A stretch of DNA of 40,958 nucleotides, taken from positions 1-40,958 of the forward strand of contig JAJFHC010000027.1 in the NCBI GenBank assembly GCA_021775835.1, in the 5' to 3' direction. A program made the position numbers and the translations under genes. Numbering within the stretch: position 1 is the stretch's first letter; every line of letters starts with the position of its first letter. Positions 16,254-25,822 of this stretch are shown here, piece after piece. Source of the stretch: Hyphomicrobiales bacterium. Lineage in GTDB: Bacteria > Pseudomonadota > Alphaproteobacteria > Rhizobiales > JAJFHC01. The notes under the pieces were generated by a model. That model had not been told where the DNA came from and did not search any database. It saw only the letters and a list, made by a program, of their open reading frames with translations.

Positions 16254-18296
16254 ATGATAAAACGTTTGTTTCTATCCGGTGTTGCACTGTGCGCTTTTGC
16301 GACAGTGGCCAATGCCGCATGCCCGGCTGTTACAGTCGCGGATCCAAAAGGTGTTGCTGCCGGAGCATTCCCGCAGCAATACGAACTGAGTGAATTTGAA
16401 GCACTCGCCAAATGCAAGATGACGTTTGCAGGCAACCCTGCAGCCGAAGCCATGAACGGCAAGATCATCGGTAATCCCAAATTGCCGGGCCTTGCTGACC
16501 GTTTGCCGACAGAGCCGCTTGTCGTGGCGCCCTACGAAAGCATCGGCAAGTATGGTGGCACGCTTGACGCGCTGTCCAATGCAACCGAAGCAGGTACTTC
16601 CGACTTCCTGTCGACGCGTCACGTCAATCTTGTCCGTTATTCCGACGATCTCCAGACAATCGTTCCCATGGTGGCCAAGAGTTGGTCCTGGAATGACGAT
16701 TTCACCCAGCTGACCTTCAAGCTTCGCAAGGGCCACAAGTGGTCCGATGGTGAACCGTTCACCGCCGAAGACGTGAAATTCTGGTACGACAACCTGGCGC
16801 TTGATTCGAAAGTTATCGAAAAGCCGAAGGACTATGTTCTTGTCGCCGGCAAGCGCATGACGGTCGATGTCGTCGATCCGCAGACGGTTCGCTTCAACCT
16901 GCCGGCACCCAAGCCCGGTCTGGTTGCCCACTTCGCGACCTCGTTCGCACAAGGCTTCCAGCCCAAGCATTTCCTCGGCAGGTTCCACCCGGACATCAAC
17001 CCGGATGCCGACAAGCTGGCAAAGGATGCTGGTTTTGAAAACGGCCTGGAAGTGATCAAGGCCTACTTCGGCAATTCAGACTGGACCGACACACCGTCGC
17101 CCCTGCTGAACAGCCCGGACAAGGTCGCAAAACTGCCGGCAGCGGTAGTGCCGACACTGGAAAGCCACCTGACGATCTCCGATACGACTGAAGGACGTCA
17201 CTACGTCTCGAACCCGTATTTCTTCATCGTCGACACGGCAGGCAACCAGCTTCCCTACATCAGCGAACAGGACGAACTCTATGCCAATGACAATCAGGTC
17301 CGTATCCTGAAACTGGTCAATGGCGAAGCTGACTACAAATCACAGTCCCTGCAGCTGGCCGACGCACCTCTCCTGCTCGAAAATCAGGAGAAGAACAACT
17401 ACACGGTTCACCTCAAACCCCAGATCGCAATTCATGCCTTCTCGTTCAACGTAACGTCGGCAGATCCAGAAAAGCGTAAGGTTTTTGGTGATTTGCGTTT
17501 CCGCAAGGCCATGTCAATTGCCATCGACCGTAAGGAACTCAACGAAGTTGCTTATTTCGGACAAGGCACCCCGCAACAGTACATCGGGTTCTCGCCGGCA
17601 CCGGAATTTGTCGACCCCAAGTGGAAGAGCTTTGCCACTGAGTTCGACGCTGAAGCCGCCAAGAAGATGCTTGACGAAGTCGGTCTCGCCGACAAGGACG
17701 GCGACGGCTTCCGTGAGCTGCCCAATGGTGAAAAGCTTGTTCTGAACATGCAGTTCGCCACCCAGGGCATTGCCGGACAGGTTGTTGAACTGGTCGGTCA
17801 GTACTGGTCCAATGTGGGGATCAAGACGACGGTCAAGGAAGTGACTCCGGATGAGTACCGCTCGGCACAATCCTCCAACCAGCTTGACGTTGGCATGTGG
17901 GAAAAAGGCCAGCCCATGGGCATCATCCTCGGCAACAACGAGCTGTGGGTCCCGCCTTTCGAAAACTATTTCGCACACCGCACAGGTATGCTGTGGGCCG
18001 AATATGTGGAATCAGGCGGTTCCAAGGGCGTCAAGCCGCCGGCATTCGTCGACCAGCTGATTGCCGACATCAACGCGTTCCAGTCGACCCCAGCGGGGAC
18101 GCCTGAATCCGACAAGCTCGGCGCGCGCCTGGTCGAAAACATGGTGAGCAATCTCCTGTTTATCGGCACGGTTCAGTCATCCGGCGTGATCTACCACCGT
18201 AATGCTCTGAAGAACTTCGTCGAATTCAAGACGGCGTCTTATGAGTATTACCGGACGTTTCCCTACCGTGCATGGCAGTGGTACCTGGACGAATAG
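16254..18296 (+). CDS. ABC transporter substrate-binding protein, family 5 (peptide/opine type)
   Basis: Product of 680 residues from the ATG at 16254 behind GGGGAG. The signal peptide is residues 1-21, with cleavage after VANA. The SBP_bac_5 core shows TFKLRKGHKWSDGEPFTAEDVKFWYD near residue 145 and the FRKAMSIAIDRKELNE hallmark near 420. At 680 residues it is longer than DppA/OppA (about 530), like the subgroup that pairs with permeases carrying a large periplasmic insert. It would deliver a peptide, opine or similar organic solute. Ligand identity is not readable. A strong hairpin separates it from the permease genes. Confidence 0.9.
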   Translation: MIKRLFLSGVALCAFATVANAACPAVTVADPKGVAAGAFPQQYELSEFEALAKCKMTFAGNPAAEAMNGKIIGNPKLPGLADRLPTEPLVVAPYESIGKYGGTLDALSNATEAGTSDFLSTRHVNLVRYSDDLQTIVPMVAKSWSWNDDFTQLTFKLRKGHKWSDGEPFTAEDVKFWYDNLALDSKVIEKPKDYVLVAGKRMTVDVVDPQTVRFNLPAPKPGLVAHFATSFAQGFQPKHFLGRFHPDINPDADKLAKDAGFENGLEVIKAYFGNSDWTDTPSPLLNSPDKVAKLPAAVVPTLESHLTISDTTEGRHYVSNPYFFIVDTAGNQLPYISEQDELYANDNQVRILKLVNGEADYKSQSLQLADAPLLLENQEKNNYTVHLKPQIAIHAFSFNVTSADPEKRKVFGDLRFRKAMSIAIDRKELNEVAYFGQGTPQQYIGFSPAPEFVDPKWKSFATEFDAEAAKKMLDEVGLADKDGDGFRELPNGEKLVLNMQFATQGIAGQVVELVGQYWSNVGIKTTVKEVTPDEYRSAQSSNQLDVGMWEKGQPMGIILGNNELWVPPFENYFAHRTGMLWAEYVESGGSKGVKPPAFVDQLIADINAFQSTPAGTPESDKLGARLVENMVSNLLFIGTVQSSGVIYHRNALKNFVEFKTASYEYYRTFPYRAWQWYLDE

Positions 18297-18323
18297 GGTA
18301 CGTGGGTAGACGATAAAACACCT

Positions 18324-18350
18324 GGACCGGGCGGTTCTCCCGCCCGGTCC
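18324..18350 (+). terminator. Intercistronic hairpin after substrate-binding gene
   Basis: A perfect 11-bp stem, GGACCGGGCGG with CCGCCCGGTCC, has a 5-nt loop and no T-tract. It lies between the binding-protein and first permease genes, as does the smaller hairpin after phnD, and probably stabilises the upstream message. Confidence 0.65.
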
Positions 18351-18406
18351 ATCACTTGTAGAACCGGTCCGGATTCAATCTAGTCAGTTTGTCGAGGGGA
18401 CAATTT

Positions 18407-19414
18407 ATGGCAAGATTCCTTCAGTTCACATTCATGCGTGCAGTGATGGCCCTGGTCACGCTGCTCACGGTCTCGCTGATCGTGTTCACGCTGATGGAAC
18501 TGGTCCCGGGCAGTTGCGCGGAGCGGTATCTTGCCTTCAAGAACACCCAGGGCGCGCAGATCACGATCGATGATATCAAGGCGGAAGAAGTACGTCTGGG
18601 TCTCGACAAGCCATTTATCATTCGCTGGGGAACCTGGGTCGGGAGCGTATTCTTCAAGGGCGAGTTCGGCGACAGCTGCATTCTGCGCCTCAATATCAAC
18701 CAGCTCCTGAGTGACAAATTCTGGATCAGCCTTTCGATCTGTATGGTCGCGCTGATCATTGCCTATCTGATCGCCATTCCCATCGGAATAATGTCGGCGA
18801 CATCGAAGAGCCCGGTGGCAAACAACTCCGTACGTTTCCTCAGTTATCTGGGCCTTGCGATACCGAATTTCCTGTTGGCACTGATCATAATGTTGATAGC
18901 GACGGTCCTGTTCGGCGATTCGCTGACAGGACTGTTTTCAAAGGAATTCCGGGACGCCGCGTGGTCCTGGGACCGGCTGATGGACTTCCTGTCGCGCGCA
19001 TGGCTTCCGATATTTATCCTGGGGTGGTCGGCGACCGCCTTCGCGCTCCAGACCGTGCGCGCCCTCATGCTCGATGAGATCGGAAAACTCTATGTGACGG
19101 CGGCCGCCGCCCGCGGTATTTCAGGCCGAAAGCTTCTCTGGCGCTATCCCGCCCGTCATGCGCTGGGCCCGGTTATCAATTCGCTGGGGTTTGACCTGAA
19201 CCGGATATTCAATGAACTGCCTGTGGTCGCCTTGATCCTGACTTTGACCGAGGCCGGCGCGCTGTTGATCGAATCTTTGGCCAGATCCAACGACCAGCAA
19301 CTTGCCGGGGCGATCATCTTCCTGCTGACGGCCAGCATCGTTTTCCTGAATTTCGTAACCGACATCATGCTGGCGCTGATGGACCCGCGCGTAAGACGGG
19401 GGCTCATGGGATAG
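18407..19414 (+). CDS. ABC transporter permease, DppB/OppB-like
   Basis: Product of 335 residues from the ATG at 18407, with GAGGGGA upstream. There are six predicted membrane helices; the first is followed by a periplasmic loop with an ITIDDIKAEEVRLGLDKPFIIRWGTW segment as in DppB. The coupling loop AAAARGISGRKLLWRYPARHALGPVI is the ABC-contact motif. It pairs with the next permease, three bases after its stop codon. Confidence 0.9.
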   Translation: MARFLQFTFMRAVMALVTLLTVSLIVFTLMELVPGSCAERYLAFKNTQGAQITIDDIKAEEVRLGLDKPFIIRWGTWVGSVFFKGEFGDSCILRLNINQLLSDKFWISLSICMVALIIAYLIAIPIGIMSATSKSPVANNSVRFLSYLGLAIPNFLLALIIMLIATVLFGDSLTGLFSKEFRDAAWSWDRLMDFLSRAWLPIFILGWSATAFALQTVRALMLDEIGKLYVTAAAARGISGRKLLWRYPARHALGPVINSLGFDLNRIFNELPVVALILTLTEAGALLIESLARSNDQQLAGAIIFLLTASIVFLNFVTDIMLALMDPRVRRGLMG

Positions 19415-19417
19415 GCA

Positions 19418-20611
19418 ATGACGAGCACTACAGACACCGCACAAGCCAAAACCGATCAGGAACTCAAGGAGGCCTATTTTACCGCCTCGCAGGGGCAATT
19501 GATCTGGTCGCGGTTCAAGAGTGATCGGACAGCCATGGTCGCGGGCTGGATTCTGATCGTCATGGTACTGATGGGATTGTTTGCGCCGTTTTTGTCGCCC
19601 TATAATCCGACCATTGCAGGGCGCGACAAGGAATATGAAAACGGAGCGCCTCAGATCCCGAAATTCTGGGACGAAAACGGTTTTTCAGCCCGCCCGTTCC
19701 TCTACACACTTGAGCGTGAGCGTTCTATCAAGACCAATTTTCGGTGGGTGACCAAAGTCAACCGGGAAAAGCGCCGGTACGTCTACTTCTTCGTGCAGGA
19801 CTGGAAATACAGTTTCATCAATATCGATTGGGACCTGCCTGGAGACGCTTTCGACGTCGACATCGAGACATTGACGTTTACGACACATCTCTTCGGGACC
19901 GACACGGGCGGCATCCACATCTTTGGCACGGACGCGAGTGGCAAGGACATATATTCCCGGACATTGCACGCGGTCTATACGTCTCTGGCGGTTGGGACTC
20001 TGGGGGTGCTGATTTCGTTTGTGCTTGCCTTGGTGATCGGCGGGGCAGCGGGTTACTTCGGCGGCTGGACAGACTCCATCCTGCAGATGATAACTGATGC
20101 CATCCGAACCGTGCCGGCGATCCCGTTGTTCATGGCTCTCGCCGCCTTTGTGCCGGACGAGTGGAGTTCGGAGACAAGGTTCTTTTTCATATCGATTATT
20201 CTCGGCCTGATCGGTTGGCCAACTCTCGCCCGGCGCATCAGGACACACTTGTTGACCGAGCGCAGCCAGGAATATGTGCTTGCAGCCGAGCTTTGCGGTG
20301 CCACGCCCAGCCATGTAATTCGCAAGCATCTGCTGCCCAGTTTCACCAGTTACATCATCGTCGATCTGATGATTTCATTCCCCTACGCCGTGCGCTCCGA
20401 AACAGCGCTCAGTTTCATCGGCCTGGGTCTGAAGGATCCGGTGAACTCGCTGGGGGCGCTCATGCAGAATGTTTCCAAAGCCGATGTCTTGTTGAACTAC
20501 CAGTGGTATTTCATACCGGTGATTTTCTTTGTCGCCCTCGTGCTCGCTTTCGTTTTTGTCGGTGACGGCCTGCGGGATGCGGCAGACCCATATTCGGGCG
20601 CAAAGAAATGA
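19418..20611 (+). CDS. ABC transporter permease, DppC-like with periplasmic insert
   Basis: Product of 397 residues, about 100 more than DppC. After the first helix (about residues 40-60) a hydrophilic stretch of some 120 residues rich in aromatic and charged residues (RWVTKVNREKRRYVYFFVQDW) precedes the FGTDASGKDIYSRTLHAV motif that normally follows the first helix. The rest is a standard BPD_transp_1 unit with the coupling loop AAELCGATPSHVIRKHLLPS. The insert should sit in the periplasm and may dock the large binding protein. It overlaps the ATPase gene by ATGA. Confidence 0.9.
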   Translation: MTSTTDTAQAKTDQELKEAYFTASQGQLIWSRFKSDRTAMVAGWILIVMVLMGLFAPFLSPYNPTIAGRDKEYENGAPQIPKFWDENGFSARPFLYTLERERSIKTNFRWVTKVNREKRRYVYFFVQDWKYSFINIDWDLPGDAFDVDIETLTFTTHLFGTDTGGIHIFGTDASGKDIYSRTLHAVYTSLAVGTLGVLISFVLALVIGGAAGYFGGWTDSILQMITDAIRTVPAIPLFMALAAFVPDEWSSETRFFFISIILGLIGWPTLARRIRTHLLTERSQEYVLAAELCGATPSHVIRKHLLPSFTSYIIVDLMISFPYAVRSETALSFIGLGLKDPVNSLGALMQNVSKADVLLNYQWYFIPVIFFVALVLAFVFVGDGLRDAADPYSGAKK

Positions 20612-21603
20612 CGTTGCTGAACGTAGAAAACCTGACACTGCAGTTCGACACCGATGAGGGTCGGATTACCGCTGTCGACGATGTCTCTTTCGATCTCAAT
20701 GCCGGCGAGATCATGGGGCTTGTCGGAGAGTCGGGGTCGGGAAAATCGGTGACGGCAAAGGCGTTGATGCAGCTCAATCCGTCAAACTCGGTCTACGGTG
20801 ATGGCAGTCGGATTACCCTGACGATCGACGACGGACAGATTGATGTCCTGACGCTGAAAACCGCACGCGACATGCAGGTTGTCCGTGGCGGCGCGGTCTC
20901 CATGATCTTTCAGGAACCGATGGCCAGTTTCGCACCGGCCATCACGATCGGCGACCAGATGGTCGAACAGCTCATGCTGCACAAGAAGATCAATGCCCGT
21001 GAAGCGGCAAGGGTTTCGGTGGAAATGCTGGACCGCGTCGGCATTTCGGACGCCTCCAAACGCTTCAATCAATACGCGTTTGAGCTGTCCGGCGGCATGC
21101 GTCAGCGCGCCATGATTGCCATGGCGCTTTCAACCAATCCGAAGCTGCTGATCGCCGATGAACCGACCACCGCGCTCGATGTCACCATCCAGGCTCAGGT
21201 CATCGATCTGATGAAGGATCTCGTGTCCGAGTTCGGCATGGGCATCATTTTCATCACCCACGACCTGGGTGTTGTCGCCCAGACCGCCGACAAGGTTGCC
21301 GTGATGTATCTGGGCCGTCTGGTGGAGCAGGGGCCGGTGCGCGATGTGATCCGCAACCCGATCCATCCCTACACCCGCGGGCTGTTGAACGCGATCCCGA
21401 AGATCGAGGATCTCGATGCGCCCCTGACTCCGGTGCCGGGAGACATTCCAAGCCCACTCGAACGCCCGAGCGGTTGCGTTTTCCATACCCGCTGCTCCGT
21501 TGCCGAGCCACAGTGCAGCCAGTCGGTGCCGCAGATGACTGTGCAGGAGAATACCCACAATTTCGCTTGTTTCGTCGAGGCTGACCTGCGGGGGGCACAA
21601 TGA
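20608..21603 (+). CDS. ABC transporter ATP-binding protein, DppD-like
   Basis: Product of 331 residues. Walker A is GESGSGKSV near residue 41, the signature is LSGGMRQRAMIAMAL, and Walker B is LLIADEPTTALDVT. The C-terminal oligopeptide domain ends with the Cys-rich CVFHTRCSVAEPQC. An insert around residues 70-90 (TIDDGQIDVLTLKTARDMQ) is longer than in DppD. It is coupled at both ends by 4-nt overlaps. Confidence 0.93.
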   Translation: MTLLNVENLTLQFDTDEGRITAVDDVSFDLNAGEIMGLVGESGSGKSVTAKALMQLNPSNSVYGDGSRITLTIDDGQIDVLTLKTARDMQVVRGGAVSMIFQEPMASFAPAITIGDQMVEQLMLHKKINAREAARVSVEMLDRVGISDASKRFNQYAFELSGGMRQRAMIAMALSTNPKLLIADEPTTALDVTIQAQVIDLMKDLVSEFGMGIIFITHDLGVVAQTADKVAVMYLGRLVEQGPVRDVIRNPIHPYTRGLLNAIPKIEDLDAPLTPVPGDIPSPLERPSGCVFHTRCSVAEPQCSQSVPQMTVQENTHNFACFVEADLRGAQ

Positions 21604-22610
21604 CCGAAAAGTCCATCATCTCCGCCAACGGCCTTTCGGTCCACTTTGCCCTGCGCGGCGGCATGTTCACGCCGAAGCTGGTGCTGAAGGCGGTCGACAA
21701 CGTCAACCTGGAAATACCCAAAGGGTCCTTTTTTGGTCTGGTCGGCGAAAGCGGATCGGGAAAGACCACCCTTGGACGCGCATTTCTGAAGGCGGTGCCG
21801 ATCTCGCTAGGCGAAGTTTCCTATACCGATGAGGAAGTGCAATACGATCTCGTCAATCTTGGCAAGGCCGAGCTCAAGGACTACCGCAAGCGGGCGCAAC
21901 TGATCTTTCAGGACCCCTATGCGGCGCTGAGCCCGAGGATGACGGTCCGCGACATCATTGCCGAACCGCTCGAGGTCATGGGCATCACGAAAACACGCGA
22001 TGAGACCGACGCGCGCGTGCGCGAGATCGCGGCCAAATGCCGGCTTAATCTCGAACACCTGCGCCGTTTCCCCCATGCCTTTTCCGGCGGGCAGCGTCAG
22101 CGCATATCGATTGCCCGGGCTCTGGTCTCCAACCCGCAATTTGTGGTTGCCGACGAAAGCGTGGCTGCACTCGATGTGTCAATTCAGGCCGACATCCTAA
22201 ATCTTCTGAAGACGTTGCAGGACGAGTTGGGGCTGACCTATCTTTTCATCAGCCATGACCTGTCGGTCGTGGCCCACATTTGCGATCATGTGGCGGTCAT
22301 GTATCTGGGCCGCCTTGTCGAAACCGCCCCGACCCGGGAACTTTTCTCGGCACCGCGCCATCCCTACACCAAGGCTCTGTTGTCAGCAATCCCATCGCTC
22401 GAGCCGGATCACAAGGGCAACGCGCAAAAGCTCGAAGGCGAGATCCCGTCGCCGACGAATCCGCCGCCCGGGTGCAAGTTTCACACCCGCTGTCCGTTCG
22501 CCATCGACATCTGTCGGACAAAAGAACCGGCTCTCGAGCATTCCTCCAGCGAGCACGATGTGGCGTGCCACCGCTGGAAGGAACTGATGGATGAGCCGGC
22601 TCCGGCCTAG
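21600..22610 (+). CDS. ABC transporter ATP-binding protein, DppF-like
   Basis: Product of 336 residues. Walker A is GESGSGKTTLGR near residue 50, the signature is FSGGQRQRISIARAL, and Walker B reads VVADESVAALDVS. The usual DEP is DES here, but the catalytic glutamate is kept. The C-terminal domain has CKFHTRCPFAIDIC. It forms the ATPase heterodimer with the preceding product. Confidence 0.93.
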   Translation: MTEKSIISANGLSVHFALRGGMFTPKLVLKAVDNVNLEIPKGSFFGLVGESGSGKTTLGRAFLKAVPISLGEVSYTDEEVQYDLVNLGKAELKDYRKRAQLIFQDPYAALSPRMTVRDIIAEPLEVMGITKTRDETDARVREIAAKCRLNLEHLRRFPHAFSGGQRQRISIARALVSNPQFVVADESVAALDVSIQADILNLLKTLQDELGLTYLFISHDLSVVAHICDHVAVMYLGRLVETAPTRELFSAPRHPYTKALLSAIPSLEPDHKGNAQKLEGEIPSPTNPPPGCKFHTRCPFAIDICRTKEPALEHSSSEHDVACHRWKELMDEPAPA

Positions 22611-22651
22611 AAATCCAGCCCGAATTTTTTCCGCGAAAAGGACGCGCAGCA

Positions 22652-23476
22652 ATGAACGGCGTTGTACTGGCCGGCGAAACTCTGGTCTTCCTGGGCCGGA
22701 TCGGGTGGAAGGGCTTGCGTCGCACCTTGCCGGCTCTGGGCATTGTAGCTTCTGTCCTCGTCGCCGAGTGGATGGTGCTATCGCGGCTTCATTGGCTTTT
22801 CCCGAAAATCCTTGAAGGTGCTTTTGCACCCTTTCTCGCAGCCACTGTCTCCAGCAGCTTTGTTTTCCTGCGCGTCGTCGTGGTCGGAGCGGCGGTCGCT
22901 GTTTTATTTGTCCCGATGGACACAGACCGCCCGGGCAAGGGACGCTTCAATCGGCGCTATTGGACGCCGTGGAGTGCCATCGCCGCGGGCTTCAGCGTGG
23001 GTTTGTTCGCGCTCGAGGCGGCCCAGATTCAGTTGCAGTTCGGCGGCGCCGAACCGCTTGACCCTGTCGCCGGAATTGGCCTGACACTGGGACTCTACTA
23101 CTGCCAGATTGTTCTCCTGGGACTGGCCGCGTGTTTGTTCGCAGCGTGCCCGATTTACCTGACGGCGGAACGCGACACGGGGATGACCCTCTGGCAGTTT
23201 TCGAAAAACCATCGGTTGGCGATATGTGTTGCAGGCCTCATTGTGTATTTGCTGGTGGAAAAGGTTTTGCTGCCGGTTCTGCTCTACCTGCCCTTTGTCG
23301 CCCCGTTCTGGACCATGACCAGTGAACTGTCCGAAATCCGTCACTACGCGGTCCAGACCGCCACAATCATTGCCCAAAGTCTGTCGGTACTGATATATGC
23401 AGCCTTTGTTCTGTCGGCACATGAAATGAGCAGACGATCCGGGACTCCATCGGATCGGACAAGCCCGATACGCTGA
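22652..23476 (+). CDS. Unknown multi-pass membrane protein
   Basis: Product of 274 residues, 41 bp downstream of the ABC ATPase gene on the same strand, so possibly the operon's last gene. Six hydrophobic stretches fit membrane helices, near residues 25-45, 58-85, 108-125, 142-168, 190-215 and 240-255. The loops are short and basic, such as DTDRPGKGRFNRRYWTPW. I recognise no family motif, and it lacks the ABC coupling loop. It may be an accessory membrane factor for the importer or may be unrelated; the following MFS gene starts 34 bp later. Confidence 0.7.
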   Translation: MNGVVLAGETLVFLGRIGWKGLRRTLPALGIVASVLVAEWMVLSRLHWLFPKILEGAFAPFLAATVSSSFVFLRVVVVGAAVAVLFVPMDTDRPGKGRFNRRYWTPWSAIAAGFSVGLFALEAAQIQLQFGGAEPLDPVAGIGLTLGLYYCQIVLLGLAACLFAACPIYLTAERDTGMTLWQFSKNHRLAICVAGLIVYLLVEKVLLPVLLYLPFVAPFWTMTSELSEIRHYAVQTATIIAQSLSVLIYAAFVLSAHEMSRRSGTPSDRTSPIR

Positions 23477-23510
23477 CGCCAACAGAACTTCCGCTTCTGG
23501 GACAATTCAG

Positions 23511-24743
23511 ATGAATTCAACCGCCGCTCCCTTGGACGACGAACAGGATAGTGCCTACGCTTGGAAGCGCATGACGTTATCCGTGGTTCTGAGTTCTATT
23601 GGCGGTGTCGGCCTGTGGTCGGGTGTCGTCATCCTGCCCGCCATTGAGGCGGAATTCGGTGTAGATCGATCTGAAGCTTCCCTGCCATACACCGCAACCT
23701 TGATCGGTACGGCCGTGGGCGGCGTGTTGATGGGCCGGCTGGCAGACCGGTTCGGCATCGCCGTGCCTCTCGTCATCAGCACGATCATGCTTGGGCTGGG
23801 ATATATGGTGGCCGCCAGTTCCGGCTCATTCTGGCAATTCGTTCTGGTGCAGGCCGTGATGATCGGCATGTTCGGCAGTTCCACCACATTCGGACCGCTG
23901 GTGGCGGATATTTCCCTGTGGTTTGCAAAACACCGGGGCATCGCCGTCGCCGTCGTGGCAAGTGGCAATTACATGGCCGGGACCATATGGCCACCAATCC
24001 TGCAGTATCTCGTTGAAACCTCCGGCTGGCGCAGCGCTTACATGGTGGTCGGCGGTATCTGCCTGGTGACCATGCTGCCGTTGGCCCTGATGATTCGCCG
24101 CCGCGCCAATCTGGAGGAACGTGAACGACGTGGAACAGGAACCTTGCGAACCATTCCCTTCGGCCTGTCTACGGGCGGGTTGCAGGCCCTGCTCATCGTT
24201 GCCGGGCTTGCCTGCTGCGTGGCGATGGCCATGCCTCAGGTTCACATCGTTGCCTATTGCAGCGATCTGGGCTACGGCGTGGCGCGTGGCGCCGAGATGT
24301 TGTCCCTGATGCTGGGACTGGGTGTGATCAGCCGGTTGGCGTCGGGGCTGATTGCCGACCGGATCGGCGGCGTCGGCACCCTTATCCTGGGGTCGACACT
24401 CCAGTGTCTGGCGCTATTGTTCTACATCCCGTTCGATGGGCTCGCATCGCTTTATGTTGTCTCCGCCCTGTTCGGACTGGCCCAGGGCGGCATCGTCCCG
24501 AGCTACGCCATGATCATCCGGGATTATTTTCCCGCCCGTGAAGCCGGCACGCGGATCAGCCTGGTCATGATGGCGACGGTCGCTGGAATGGCGGTTGGCG
24601 GCTGGATGTCTGGAGAAATTTACGACCTCACGGGATCTTATCTAGCCGCGTTCCTGAACGGCATTGCCTGGAACGTTCTGAACATGGCTATTGCCTTTGG
24701 ATTGCTGATGGGGCGCTGGAGAATGAGCGCCGTACCCGCCTGA
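23511..24743 (+). CDS. Major facilitator superfamily transporter
   Basis: Product of 410 residues with twelve predicted helices in two halves. The MFS loop motif after helix 2 reads GRLADRFGI, and a second copy in the C-terminal half is GLIADRIGG. The IWPPILQYLVETSGWRSAY segment in helix 5 is common in monocarboxylate and oxalate/formate-type carriers. The cytoplasmic N-terminus is acidic (DDEQDSAY). Substrate unknown; an organic acid is plausible from the subgroup. Confidence 0.88.
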   Translation: MNSTAAPLDDEQDSAYAWKRMTLSVVLSSIGGVGLWSGVVILPAIEAEFGVDRSEASLPYTATLIGTAVGGVLMGRLADRFGIAVPLVISTIMLGLGYMVAASSGSFWQFVLVQAVMIGMFGSSTTFGPLVADISLWFAKHRGIAVAVVASGNYMAGTIWPPILQYLVETSGWRSAYMVVGGICLVTMLPLALMIRRRANLEERERRGTGTLRTIPFGLSTGGLQALLIVAGLACCVAMAMPQVHIVAYCSDLGYGVARGAEMLSLMLGLGVISRLASGLIADRIGGVGTLILGSTLQCLALLFYIPFDGLASLYVVSALFGLAQGGIVPSYAMIIRDYFPAREAGTRISLVMMATVAGMAVGGWMSGEIYDLTGSYLAAFLNGIAWNVLNMAIAFGLLMGRWRMSAVPA

Positions 24744-24787
24744 CGGTACGCTTACGACTGGAATTGCTCTCCTCTTGTAAATGCTCA

Positions 24788-24811
24788 CGGTTTCGTCGAT
24801 CGCGAAAACCG
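24788..24811. terminator. Bidirectional terminator between MFS and DMT genes
   Basis: CGGTTT pairs with AAACCG, extended by CG/CG past a one-base bulge, in the 70-bp gap between two convergent genes. It is a modest hairpin without a clean T-tract, so its strength is uncertain. Confidence 0.4.
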
Positions 24812-24813
24812 GA

Positions 24814-25689
24814 TTAGCCGATCGGCCTGGGCTGATGTACCGCCACACCTGCCATGACCAGGGCGATCCCGACCAGATCCAGCCAAGTGGGCATCTGGCC
24901 CAGGACCACCGCGGCGATCACTGTTGCGACGGCCGGTAGCAGCGCCAGCATGAATGCGAAACTGGCACGGGGAAGTCTGGACATGGCAAACTGGTCGCAA
25001 ATGTAGGGTATGACGGACGAACAAATTCCGACCCCGATGCCTGCCAGTATCAATTGCGGGGATCCGAACGCCTGCACCGCCTGCATGGCTCCGATCGGTG
25101 CCAGAATGATAAACGCAATCGCCATCGCCGCACCCAGGCGTTCAATGCCATTGTTGGCGCCGTCCTCCGCAGCTTTGTGACCGAGGACGATGTAGCCCAC
25201 GAACAGCAGACTGTTGGCGCACGCCCATAACAGGCCGACCATGTCGCTCGACCAGCGAAAGTCGATCAGGATGAAAACGCCGGCAACAGCAAGGGCGAGG
25301 GCGAAGAGATTCCGGGCAGATCGTGTTCCGTAAAGGGCGACCGCCAAAGTACCAATAAACTCCATGGCTGCCACGAGGCTCATGGGAAGCCGCTCCAGAG
25401 CCAGGTAGAAAGATGTATTCATGACCGCAAGACACACGCCGAGCCCCAGCAAAAGTGCCCTTGTTCGTTTGTCCGCGTGCGCCCAAGTCCTCCAGGGTCT
25501 CGTGATCGGCGCAAAGACCAGCGCGGCAGATGCAATCCGGAACCATGCCACGCCCAGCACGCCGACGGCGGGAAACAGAAGGACCGCGAAGGAAGGGCCG
25601 AGATAGTGGAAAACAGCACTTACGGCGAACCAGGCTTGGGGTGGGGTTGCATCTGTCACCTTTGCAATTGTGGTGTTTCGCGGTTTCAT
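24814..25689 (-). CDS. EamA/DMT-family exporter, RhtA-like
   Basis: Product of 291 residues from the ATG at 25689, six bases after AGGAG; upstream in-frame starts lack a correctly spaced site. Ten predicted helices form two EamA repeats. VAWFRIASAALVFAP, LERLPMSLVAAMEFIGTLAVALYG and SSVIPYICDQFAMSRLPRASFAFMLALLPA are typical of the threonine/homoserine exporter RhtA branch. It is divergent from an Lrp/AsnC regulator, the usual arrangement for amino-acid efflux, so an amino acid is the likely cargo. Confidence 0.88.
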   Translation of the reverse strand: MKPRNTTIAKVTDATPPQAWFAVSAVFHYLGPSFAVLLFPAVGVLGVAWFRIASAALVFAPITRPWRTWAHADKRTRALLLGLGVCLAVMNTSFYLALERLPMSLVAAMEFIGTLAVALYGTRSARNLFALALAVAGVFILIDFRWSSDMVGLLWACANSLLFVGYIVLGHKAAEDGANNGIERLGAAMAIAFIILAPIGAMQAVQAFGSPQLILAGIGVGICSSVIPYICDQFAMSRLPRASFAFMLALLPAVATVIAAVVLGQMPTWLDLVGIALVMAGVAVHQPRPIG

Positions 25690-25822
25690 CCTCATCTCCT
25701 CTGCAGAGAAGTATGAAAGGACATTATTGAGTTTCATAGGATGATCATGATATAAAAGGTCGGAATGTGACTAATTAAAAATTGAAATTCCAATGAATCG
25801 CCTAAGATATGAAAATGGCGCA

